IMG/VR virus record: IMGVR_UViG_3300037585_004319
Span: 1 to 20,012 of that record
Length of the DNA stretch: 20,012 bases
Direction: 5' to 3' (one strand)
DNA from: a virus
This document shows, in pieces, positions 13,186-18,596 of the stretch. The position numbers were made by a program, and so were the translations under genes. Numbering within the stretch: position 1 is the stretch's first letter; each line of letters opens with the position of its first letter. The notes beneath the pieces are model-generated. The model was not told the origin of the DNA. It worked only from the letters and a program-made list of their open reading frames with translations, and searched no databases.

Positions 13186-13211
13186 ATCGAACCTCCATCA
13201 AGGGAATGCCG

Positions 13212-13500
13212 CGTCTCACGACGGGGCGGTTGGGACGTCTCACGACGGCCAGAAACAAAAAAGGGCCGCCGGATGGCAGCCCTTCTAAAAGGTTCCCGGA
13301 TTCTCTCACCCGGGCAGTCACACCACTCGCTACTTCGCGCTGATCAGGCGCTTTTCGCCCCAGGTGTCGGGGATTTTTGGTCCCAGTAGCTAGCTGGATG
13401 GCGCTGGTCTCTTTCTCACCCCAGTCCGCAAGGCTTCCCCCGGTGCGCGTCTCACCGGCTCGACCAAAGAAATGCACCGCGCCCCCACGTCTCACGACGG
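13212..13500 (-). repeat. Three exact copies of a 13-base hairpin repeat (CCGTCGTGAGACG)
   Basis: Copies lie at 13212-13224, 13236-13248 and 13488-13500, all in the same orientation (CCGTCGTGAGACG on the minus strand). Each can fold as a 4-bp stem CGTC/GACG capped by GTGA, a GNRA tetraloop. One copy is near the 5' end of the candidate RNA and two lie between its terminator and the ribosome-binding site of the major tail protein gene. I saw no further copies elsewhere in the window. Confidence 0.8.
13257..13284 (-). terminator. Intrinsic terminator at the 3' end of the candidate RNA
   Basis: On the minus strand AAGGGCTGCC pairs with GGCGGCCCTT (ten pairs, one G-U wobble) around ATCC, with a run of six or more T at the 3' side. 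GTTTCTGG follows, the same sequence seen after the hairpins at 8481-8502 and 8743-8767. It is the strongest terminator candidate inside the late operon. Confidence 0.8.
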
Positions 13501-13508
13501 TAGGGCGC
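13257..13508 (-). ncRNA. Candidate structured non-coding RNA or leader upstream of the major tail protein
   Basis: This gap between tail genes has no convincing CDS but folds by hand into many helices in minus-strand RNA. From 5' to 3': GCGCCC/GGGCGC (13503-13508 with 13479-13484) over a GNRA hairpin; a long-range helix UUUGGUC/GACCAAA (13462-13468 with 13376-13382) closing a junction of three hairpins: CCGGTG/CACCGG (13440-13458), CTGG/CCAG (13404-13424), CCAG/CTGG (13383-13397); CCCC/GGGG (13358-13372), whose loop ACACC can pair with GGTGT (13320-13324) as a possible pseudoknot; CCCGG/CCGGG (13295-13314); then a terminator (13257-13284). GTGAGA occurs four times here and twice just downstream, mostly in loops. 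A GTG-started ORF through it (to 13025) is rejected. It could be a free small RNA or a cis leader. I cannot match it to a named RNA family from memory. Confidence 0.55.
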
Positions 13509-13515
13509 AGCGGCT

Positions 13516-13791
13516 TTAAACGGTTCTCAGTTCCAGCTCAACGTCCACCTTGCTGATATAGCGATGAACGGATTGGCTCATGGTTGTGATCGGGGTGTTG
13601 GTCACATCCAGAGACGGAGCGCACAATCCACCTGTAGCCTGGTGAAACTCATCAACCGCCCTCTGCACTTTTGCTCTAAGGTTTTCGGCCGCTTGGTCAA
13701 AGGCATAGGTGGTAATTGGACTGGACATCTCTCTGCCAGGGTCGATTTCCAAATCCGGGTCGTGGGGACGATCGGGGTAGATAGGATTCAT
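13516..13791 (-). CDS. Hypothetical protein, 91 aa, between tail terminator and tail tube genes
   Basis: I place the start at the ATG at 13789-13791 (MNPIYPDRPHDPDLEIDPGR), which overlaps the tail terminator stop as ATGA and has AGAGG nine bases upstream. The longer ORF from 13815 lacks these features. The N-terminal 20 residues are Pro/Asp-rich and probably unstructured. The middle is helical (AENLRAKVQRAVDEFHQATG), and the end (HRYISKVDVELELRTV) looks like a beta strand pair. I do not recognise a family. The position suggests a tail or tail-completion role, but a regulatory role cannot be excluded because the gene ends just before the candidate RNA. Confidence 0.65.
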   Translation of the reverse strand: MNPIYPDRPHDPDLEIDPGREMSSPITTYAFDQAAENLRAKVQRAVDEFHQATGGLCAPSLDVTNTPITTMSQSVHRYISKVDVELELRTV

Positions 13792-14261
13792 TCTGTATAG
13801 CCTCTGCTTACCCATGCTGAGTAGAAAATCGTCATCGTGGTTCGGGACCAGTTCTCCACCCGGCGGGGCTGCTGGTAGCCGCAGGAGCGGATGAGCACCG
13901 GCAGCGGCTCCCAGACGAGGAACTCCTGAGCCTCGAAATCCGCGATCAGGGTTTCGGACAGGGCCGGGGCGTTGAAGCGCGTGCCGGCCTTGTAGCGTCG
14001 GGCGATCTGGTCGGCCAGGGTGATGGCCGGGATGTCCCCGGTGTTCAGCGGGTGATTGAGGTCGATCTGCAGGAACCCGTCATGGCGGTCCTGGCCTTCA
14101 TCCCCGCAGGTCGCCACGCCCGGCGGGCTCGGGACTACGAACAGGGCGGCCCAGGGGTCTGTATCCGGGGTGAAATCCTTGTTCGGGAGCGCCGTGGTCA
14201 GGCCGAAATCGCCGTCCAGCCAGCTCATGACCAGCGCGTTGCGAACGTCGAGGAATCTCAT
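13788..14261 (-). CDS. Tail terminator protein (DUF4128-like), 157 aa
   Basis: The product (MRFLDVRNALVMSWLDGDFG start) has the pattern of siphovirus tail terminators: an N-terminal helix, a central GFLQIDLNHPLNTGD strand region, a helix with TLADQIARRYKAG, and a C-terminal strand (TTMTIFYSAW). Such proteins (lambda gpU-like) form a hexameric ring that stops tube growth and joins tail to head. Length is normal for the family. The gene is coupled at both ends by ATGA overlaps: with the gp10-like gene before it and with the 91-aa gene after it. Confidence 0.78.
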   Translation of the reverse strand: MRFLDVRNALVMSWLDGDFGLTTALPNKDFTPDTDPWAALFVVPSPPGVATCGDEGQDRHDGFLQIDLNHPLNTGDIPAITLADQIARRYKAGTRFNAPALSETLIADFEAQEFLVWEPLPVLIRSCGYQQPRRVENWSRTTMTIFYSAWVSRGYTE

Positions 14262-14662
14262 ACGCGGTTCTTCTGAGCCTCTTCCTGGAGAATCTGCCGA
14301 AAGCGAGCCACGTTCTTGCGGACCATGCCCTCGGGCGCCTTCGTCTTGGAATAGCCCTCAAACTCGATGCGGTAGGCGTAGGGCATGTTGTTGGTCAGCA
14401 CGGTATAGCTGCCGCCCTGGATCGCGGCCACGATGGACTCCATCTCCGCCAGGGTCGCCCCGCCCTGCTTGTCGGCGCGGCCATTCTCGCCCGGGGCAGG
14501 CTTATCGGTCGTGGCTTGCCAGTCGCCACGGAGACGGCCATCAAGGACTGGTGTGTCCATGACCACGGCCCGAAACAAGCGCAGCTCCACACCCCGGGCG
14601 GTTTGCTCCAAGGAGCGACCAGCCTTCCGGGCGAACCCGGCGACATCATCACCGAAGCTCAT
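14258..14662 (-). CDS. HK97 gp10-like neck / tail completion protein, 134 aa
   Basis: The N-terminal helix (MSFGDDVAGFARKAGRSLEQ), the block VVMDTPVLDGRLRGDWQATT and the later NNMPYAYRIEFEGYSKTKAP are hallmarks of the HK97 gp10 family. This family sits at the head-tail junction and takes part in tail completion and attachment. The LDGRLRGDW motif corresponds to the conserved P-V-x-T/D-G-x-L-R-x-S/D signature. The C-terminus is basic and helical. Starts and stops overlap the neighbouring genes by ATGA. Confidence 0.8.
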   Translation of the reverse strand: MSFGDDVAGFARKAGRSLEQTARGVELRLFRAVVMDTPVLDGRLRGDWQATTDKPAPGENGRADKQGGATLAEMESIVAAIQGGSYTVLTNNMPYAYRIEFEGYSKTKAPEGMVRKNVARFRQILQEEAQKNRV

Positions 14663-15033
14663 CGGCGCACCTGCAATTCATGGAGCACGGCGGCTCCGGC
14701 GGGACTCAGGGTTTTGACGCGCATCACCGTCCAGTCGAGCCCGCCCACCGTTACGGTGTCGGTTACGACCGGATCGACCTCAAAAGCGGCGCAGAGCAGC
14801 TTTTTGTCGGTGCTCACGATGTCCACCCCAGCGGCCCGGAGATCGCCAGCTTCCTTGCCGCCGTAATTCAGCAGGATGCCGTCCGGCGTATAGGCCGTGG
14901 TGGTCTGGCCGGTTGTCTCACCGGTCAGCGGGTCATAGGTGCCGCCAGAGGTGCGCGTAATGCTCACCGGCTGGCCATAGCTCGCCAGCAGCCGCGCGGC
15001 GGTGGCGGCTGTACGGTCGTAGAACTGGCTCAT
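14659..15033 (-). CDS. Head closure / head-tail joining protein, 124 aa
   Basis: The start is the ATG at 15031-15033, which overlaps the upstream stop as ATGA; the in-frame extension upstream is shadow sequence. The product has a short N-terminal helix (MSQFYDRTAATAARLLASYG), then beta-rich sequence (QPVSITRTSGGTYDPLTGET) and a C-terminal strand (GLDWTVMRVKTLSPAG). This layout is common among small head-closure or stopper proteins that sit between the connector and the gp10-like protein. The YDPLTGET segment and the position support this, but I do not identify a named family with certainty. Confidence 0.7.
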   Translation of the reverse strand: MSQFYDRTAATAARLLASYGQPVSITRTSGGTYDPLTGETTGQTTTAYTPDGILLNYGGKEAGDLRAAGVDIVSTDKKLLCAAFEVDPVVTDTVTVGGLDWTVMRVKTLSPAGAAVLHELQVRR

Positions 15034-15527
15034 GATCGGACAGCCAGCAGGCCCCGAGTGCTGAGGTAATCGGCGAACTGGGCGCGGCTCGGGCGCTCCG
15101 GAGCAGCCCAAAGCACCTTGCCGGTGTTCTGGACCTCCTGGTACTCGACCTCGATCACGTCGACCTTCTCGCGCGTGACCGCCCCCTGACGCTGATCCGG
15201 GGGCGCCTGTTCGTCGGCATAGATTTCGGTGGCCAGAGCCATCTGGCCGTATTGGATGCGGGCCGGGATGTAATTGGAGGCGAGGTATCCGCCATCAATG
15301 CACACCCCTTCCCGGGGCCATGACAGGCTCTGATCGGCAGCGACACGCCAGCCCTTCCAGCGCATCACCTGCATCTGCAAGGCAGCCTGCCGCAGCAGGG
15401 CCTCACGCGCGGTTTCGCCTTCGGGCAGGTCTCGACCAAATCGCTCGGCATAGTCCGCCAGTTCCGCCACGGTGGCGAAGCTGTCGGCGCCAGCCACGAT
15501 GCTGCCATCCTCGATAATCAGAGCCAT
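15030..15527 (-). CDS. Head-tail connector of the DnaT-like (DnaT_2) phage family, 165 aa
   Basis: I start at ATG 15525-15527 (MALIIEDGSIVAGADSFATV). The longer ORF would begin inside the upstream terminator hairpin. The opening, a middle RWKGWRVAADQSLSWPREGV, and IPARIQYGQMALATEI resemble a phage family annotated in databases as putative DnaT-like ssDNA-binding protein. In phage gene order it holds the adaptor slot after the capsid gene, like HK97 gp6, so the DNA-binding label is probably misleading. It is expected to form a ring under the portal. GAGG lies about 11 bases before the ATG, a loose spacing. Confidence 0.72.
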   Translation of the reverse strand: MALIIEDGSIVAGADSFATVAELADYAERFGRDLPEGETAREALLRQAALQMQVMRWKGWRVAADQSLSWPREGVCIDGGYLASNYIPARIQYGQMALATEIYADEQAPPDQRQGAVTREKVDVIEVEYQEVQNTGKVLWAAPERPSRAQFADYLSTRGLLAVRS

Positions 15528-15551
15528 TGGGCCATCATCCTCGGAATTCGG

Positions 15552-15578
15552 TAAAAAGAAAGGGGGCATGCGCCCCCT
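15552..15578 (-). terminator. Intrinsic-terminator-like hairpin between capsid and connector genes
   Basis: On the minus strand AGGGGGC pairs with GCCCCCT (seven pairs) around a 4-base GCAT loop, followed by TTCTTTTTA. It begins a few bases after the stop of the 70-aa gene and ends about 25 bases before the start of the connector gene. It could reduce transcription downstream of the abundant capsid protein. Confidence 0.75.
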
Positions 15579-15581
15579 GTC

Positions 15582-15794
15582 TTACTCGGCCGCCTTCTTG
15601 GCTGGCGCCTTCTTGCCCTTCTCGGTGACCTTCGGCAGGTCCTTCTCGGGTGCGGCGTCCTTGCGTTGATCCTCCGGGACATACCGGGCATCCACGATGC
15701 GGACGGCCGCCTTGCGGGCCAGATCCTTCACGTCCTCGTTGTAGCGAGTGAAGGGGCCGGCCAGATACCACACTGGCGCTTTTTGCTTCGCCAT
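15582..15794 (-). CDS. Small Lys/Ala-rich phage protein, 70 aa, after the capsid gene
   Basis: The product starts MAKQKAPVWYLAGPFTRYNE, contains ARYVPEDQRKDAAP, and ends in a basic tail KGKKAPAKKAAE that resembles the disordered tails of histone-like proteins. AAGGAG lies about nine bases before the ATG, just past the capsid stop. I do not recognise a family. Small genes at this position can encode decoration or neck-associated proteins, and the basic tail could contact DNA or the capsid. A terminator-like hairpin follows immediately, so it probably shares the high expression of the capsid gene. Confidence 0.65.
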   Translation of the reverse strand: MAKQKAPVWYLAGPFTRYNEDVKDLARKAAVRIVDARYVPEDQRKDAAPEKDLPKVTEKGKKAPAKKAAE

Positions 15795-15807
15795 GATCCG
15801 TTACTCC

Positions 15808-16776
15808 TTACTGAGCGGCGTCGCCCACTGCGATAACGCCGGCGGTGTGTTTCACGGAGGTGGCGACCTGATCCCAGTTGGTGCCGGTAGCCAGTTCCGC
15901 GTCGGTCGGGGACTTGCCGCCGTTGGTTTCGTCCCAGGTGTAGCCCTTCAGGCCCAGGCCGAAGGTGTAGTCCACCTGCATGGTGGTCTCGATCCGGGTC
16001 TGGCCGTTGGACGTTTCGATGTTGCTGATCACGTCGCCGGCGTCGTGGACGATAGCCGCGGACTCCACCAGGCCCAGAACCTTCTGCTTGTTCGGGGTGC
16101 CAGCTTCGTACAGGGCGGGCGCGTCGGTCACCACCACCGCCTTGCCCAGGATGTCCACAACGGTCACGTTCTGGGCCTGGAACAGCTGCGGGGTGTTGGT
16201 CAGGTTCTGGCCGATCAGCTTGTGGTACACCGAACCGGTCATCACGTTGGACAGCACGTTGCCGCTGTGGTCGCCGAATTTGGCGTGCGCGTCGTTCAGG
16301 GCGTTGTAGGACAGGCCGCCGCTGGCCGATACGTCGTTGGTGGCGTCGCTGTTGTTCTCGATGGCCGCCACCAGGGCGGCGATAGCGGTGTTCAGCTGAT
16401 CCGCCATGAGCGCCTCGGCAAAGTTTCGGCTGGCCACCTCGATGCCCTCGGCGGTCGGCTTCTGCAACCAGGTCAGCTGGCCGGGCTCGAAACGGATCGG
16501 GCCAAAGCCGCCGGCAATCTTCACCGAGCTGTGCTTCAGCTGGGTCAGGTCGGTGGCGGAGGCGGACGCCTGGGAGGCGTAGCGATCCACGCGGCGCTGG
16601 GCGCTGTGAATGGCGGCGAAGAACGATTCCTGGAGGAAATCGCCGTCGAAGCCCTCGGTGGTCAGGCGGATAGTGTTACGGCTTGCGGCGTTGAACTTTT
16701 CCACCATCTGGTCCAGCGTCTCGATAGTCGCCGGCATGATGTACTGGTTGAACACCTGCATCTGTGAAAGAGACAT
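15808..16776 (-). CDS. Major capsid protein, 322 aa
   Basis: The start (MSLSQMQVFNQYIMPATIET) and the segment FNAASRNTIRLTTEGFDGDF belong to a phage coat protein family that is distant from the classical HK97 gp5 in sequence but is expected to have the same fold. The middle (MTGSVYHKLIGQNL and VTVVDILGKAVVVTDAPAL) matches the A-domain region of such coat proteins. The protein forms the icosahedral shell. The start has GAGGTG about seven bases upstream. The gene follows the scaffold and precedes the connector genes, as expected. The N-terminus is not obviously a long cleavable delta domain, fitting the presence of a separate scaffold gene. Confidence 0.87.
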   Translation of the reverse strand: MSLSQMQVFNQYIMPATIETLDQMVEKFNAASRNTIRLTTEGFDGDFLQESFFAAIHSAQRRVDRYASQASASATDLTQLKHSSVKIAGGFGPIRFEPGQLTWLQKPTAEGIEVASRNFAEALMADQLNTAIAALVAAIENNSDATNDVSASGGLSYNALNDAHAKFGDHSGNVLSNVMTGSVYHKLIGQNLTNTPQLFQAQNVTVVDILGKAVVVTDAPALYEAGTPNKQKVLGLVESAAIVHDAGDVISNIETSNGQTRIETTMQVDYTFGLGLKGYTWDETNGGKSPTDAELATGTNWDQVATSVKHTAGVIAVGDAAQ

Positions 16777-16787
16777 TTCTTGTCACC

Positions 16788-17495
16788 TCATTGATTCAAT
16801 TCAGGGAAACGGTTACGAATTGCGGCCGCACGCTCGGAGCGATCTCCGCCCATGCTGCCCTTTGAGGCGGCACCGCCACCCTTATGGCCACCACCGGCAC
16901 CGCCGCCAGAGGCCTTTGACGCAACGATCAACGGCGCAAAGGCCGGATCGCTTGCGAATTCTGCTTTCAGTTCCTCCACGGTCATGGCGCTGGGCTTGCC
17001 CTCGGCGTCCAGAACTACCGTGGTCGGCTTGCCATCGCGGATCTCCATGGAGAGACGGCTGGTCAGGTGTGGCTGAAGCGCCTTGGCGCTGCCCTGTACG
17101 GCGATGTCCGCCGCGAGGCTTGACGCCACACCGGTGACCATCTGTTCTTTGAGCCAGGCTTGGTGTTGCTCCACCTCACCTTTCAGCTCGCTTTCGCGCT
17201 TGGAGAGCTTTTCCTGCCAGCTCTTCTCCAGGGCCTCGACATCGCCCGCCTTGCGGTGCTTGTCGTCGTCCAGGCTGGCCAGCTGGTCCTCCAGCTCTTT
17301 GAGGCGCTTGGCGGCCTCCTGGCGCTCCTGCTTCGCGGTCTTGGTCTCGCCCAGCAGCTTCTCGTGATGCTCTTTCAGGCGCTCGTTTTCGGCCTTGATC
17401 TCGCTGATCTGCTCCGGGGTCAGGCTGCTACCGCCTTCACCGCCTTCGCCACCAGCCTCTTCACGGAATGCACGGGGGAGTTTGTTGATACGCAT
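16788..17495 (-). CDS. Capsid scaffolding protein, 235 aa
   Basis: Residues 25-125 are a long charged coiled coil (EIKAENERLKEHHEKLLGET, then KRLKELEDQLASLDDD). The N-terminal 22 residues are Gly/Glu-rich. About 130-195 form a more globular part containing VEELKAEFASDPAFAPLIVA. A Gly-rich linker (GGGAGGGHKGGG) leads to a basic C-terminal helix (SERAAAIRNRFPELN) that probably binds the capsid protein. This composition, and its place directly before the major capsid gene, identify a scaffold that is used for shell assembly and then released. There is no protease signature. AGAGG lies ten bases before the ATG. Confidence 0.8.
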   Translation of the reverse strand: MRINKLPRAFREEAGGEGGEGGSSLTPEQISEIKAENERLKEHHEKLLGETKTAKQERQEAAKRLKELEDQLASLDDDKHRKAGDVEALEKSWQEKLSKRESELKGEVEQHQAWLKEQMVTGVASSLAADIAVQGSAKALQPHLTSRLSMEIRDGKPTTVVLDAEGKPSAMTVEELKAEFASDPAFAPLIVASKASGGGAGGGHKGGGAASKGSMGGDRSERAAAIRNRFPELNQ

Positions 17496-17513
17496 TGGTC
17501 ACTGACCTCTTGG

Positions 17514-18596
17514 TTACCCACTGGGTTGGATTCCCGCGCGCTCGAAGGCCTGGGGCTCAAGGGCCCGCATCTCATCAAGCGTGAGGGGTTTGAAATTTCG
17601 GTCCAGCTGCAGCTCTGAGAACCGGCTGGCGGACAGCCCGCCCTGGCGCAGCAGGCGACCCCGGGCCGGGCCCAGGGTCGAATCCTGAAAGGCGGCAGGC
17701 TGCCGCTTGAGCCATTCGTAATACGTCAGGTCCGCGTTCACCGGCCCCTGCTCAGAGGAGCGGGTGGCGTCGCGATCCAGGAAGTCGAGCCCGTCATCCA
17801 GCTCGGCCACCGTGGTGGACCGGCAGCCGATGTGAATCGGCGGCTTCGGCCCTTTGCCGACCTTGAAGGTGCGCCCATCCAGGGAGCGACACTGCGCACT
17901 GGTGCGGCTATCCAGGGTGGACACCCACCGGTAGCCGGTGACGATGTCGCTGTTGCGCTCCCAGGCCTGAAAGCGGGCAACGCTGGCCACATGCTGGACG
18001 GCGGTTCGCACGACCGCCTGAGCATGCCGGCGAGTGGTCTCGAGCAGACCGTCCCGGTAGTTCAGCGCCTTGGTGCCGCGGATAGAGCGGACGATCTCGG
18101 CGTTCGTCTGGCCCTCGAAGGCGCCCTGGCGGATGCGGTTCTTGACCGCCTCGATCTCCCCGGCGCTCCAGTCTTTCAGGAATGGCTTGAGTAGCTTGCC
18201 GCCCTGGGCGCCGCGCACCGACATCGGGTCACTGGTGGCCGCCGCCCAGACGGTGGCGACCGCCGGAACGGCCAGCTGGACCCCGGAAACCACCTCCTGC
18301 AGCGCCCGCACCTCGAAACCGGCCTCGTAGTCGGCCAGATCGCGCAGATCCGCGGTGATCGCTTCCAGCTGGGCGCCGTAAAGCCGGCTGAGCAGGTCGT
18401 CGATTTCGTCGAGCAGTCGATTCAGTTTTGCCCGGCGGTAGGCGCTGATCTCAGCCCGCATCAGCAGCCGCTTGCGCAGCTCGCGGTCCGCCTGTTGGAG
18501 AAACTCGCCCATCTTGCGCGTCTCGCCGGCCTTCAGGCGCTCCAGATAGACCTGGTGGCGGACGGAGGCGTTAAGGAGTAGTTCCGGTACCGCCAT
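17514..18596 (-). CDS. Phage Mu gpF-like head morphogenesis protein, 360 aa
   Basis: The MuF domain is at about residues 190-275: ETTRRHAQAVVRTAVQHVAS, followed by STLDSRTSAQCRSLDGRTF and PPIHIGCRSTTV. The Asp-Ser-Arg-Thr-x-x-x-Cys and Pro-His-x-x-Cys-Arg signatures are diagnostic. The protein is a minor head component in many phages, possibly involved in early assembly or ejected with DNA. The N-terminal 180 residues are helical. The final 85 residues (after about 275) are a phage-specific extension with no toxin motif I recognise. The gene overlaps the portal gene by 26 bases, the usual arrangement. Confidence 0.85.
   Translation of the reverse strand: MAVPELLLNASVRHQVYLERLKAGETRKMGEFLQQADRELRKRLLMRAEISAYRRAKLNRLLDEIDDLLSRLYGAQLEAITADLRDLADYEAGFEVRALQEVVSGVQLAVPAVATVWAAATSDPMSVRGAQGGKLLKPFLKDWSAGEIEAVKNRIRQGAFEGQTNAEIVRSIRGTKALNYRDGLLETTRRHAQAVVRTAVQHVASVARFQAWERNSDIVTGYRWVSTLDSRTSAQCRSLDGRTFKVGKGPKPPIHIGCRSTTVAELDDGLDFLDRDATRSSEQGPVNADLTYYEWLKRQPAAFQDSTLGPARGRLLRQGGLSASRFSELQLDRNFKPLTLDEMRALEPQAFERAGIQPSG

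Noticed and set aside
13025-13495. A 156-aa minus-strand frame (GTG start) through the candidate RNA and into the major tail protein gene
   Set aside because: It begins in a repeated GTGAGACG motif with no ribosome-binding site, runs through a strong terminator hairpin, and ends out of frame inside the tail tube gene. Its peptide shows no recognisable fold. If similar peptides exist in databases they may simply reflect conservation of the RNA.
13257-13508. Group I or group II intron, or an IscB-associated RNA
   Set aside because: The region does not interrupt a gene, I could not find group I core or group II domain V motifs, and no endonuclease, reverse transcriptase or IscB/TnpB gene lies next to it.
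13186-13515. CRISPR array, given three identical 13-base repeats
   Set aside because: The repeats are only 13 bases, spacing is irregular (11 and 239 bases between copies), and no cas genes are present. They are better explained as RNA hairpins.
15030-15569. Longer start for the connector gene (MPPFFLPNSEDDG)
   Set aside because: The extra codons are encoded by the downstream arm, loop and U-tract of the terminator hairpin at 15552-15578 and have no ribosome-binding site; the ATG at 15525-15527 fits the family N-terminus.
15748-16767. A 339-codon + strand frame opposite the major capsid gene
   Set aside because: It is antisense to a confidently identified capsid gene, with a His/Val/Gly-rich composition typical of shadow frames.
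17514-17780. Polymorphic toxin domain at the C-terminus of the MuF-like protein
   Set aside because: Some MuF proteins carry toxins, but this C-terminal extension of about 85 residues has no motif I recognise and no immunity-like gene follows it.
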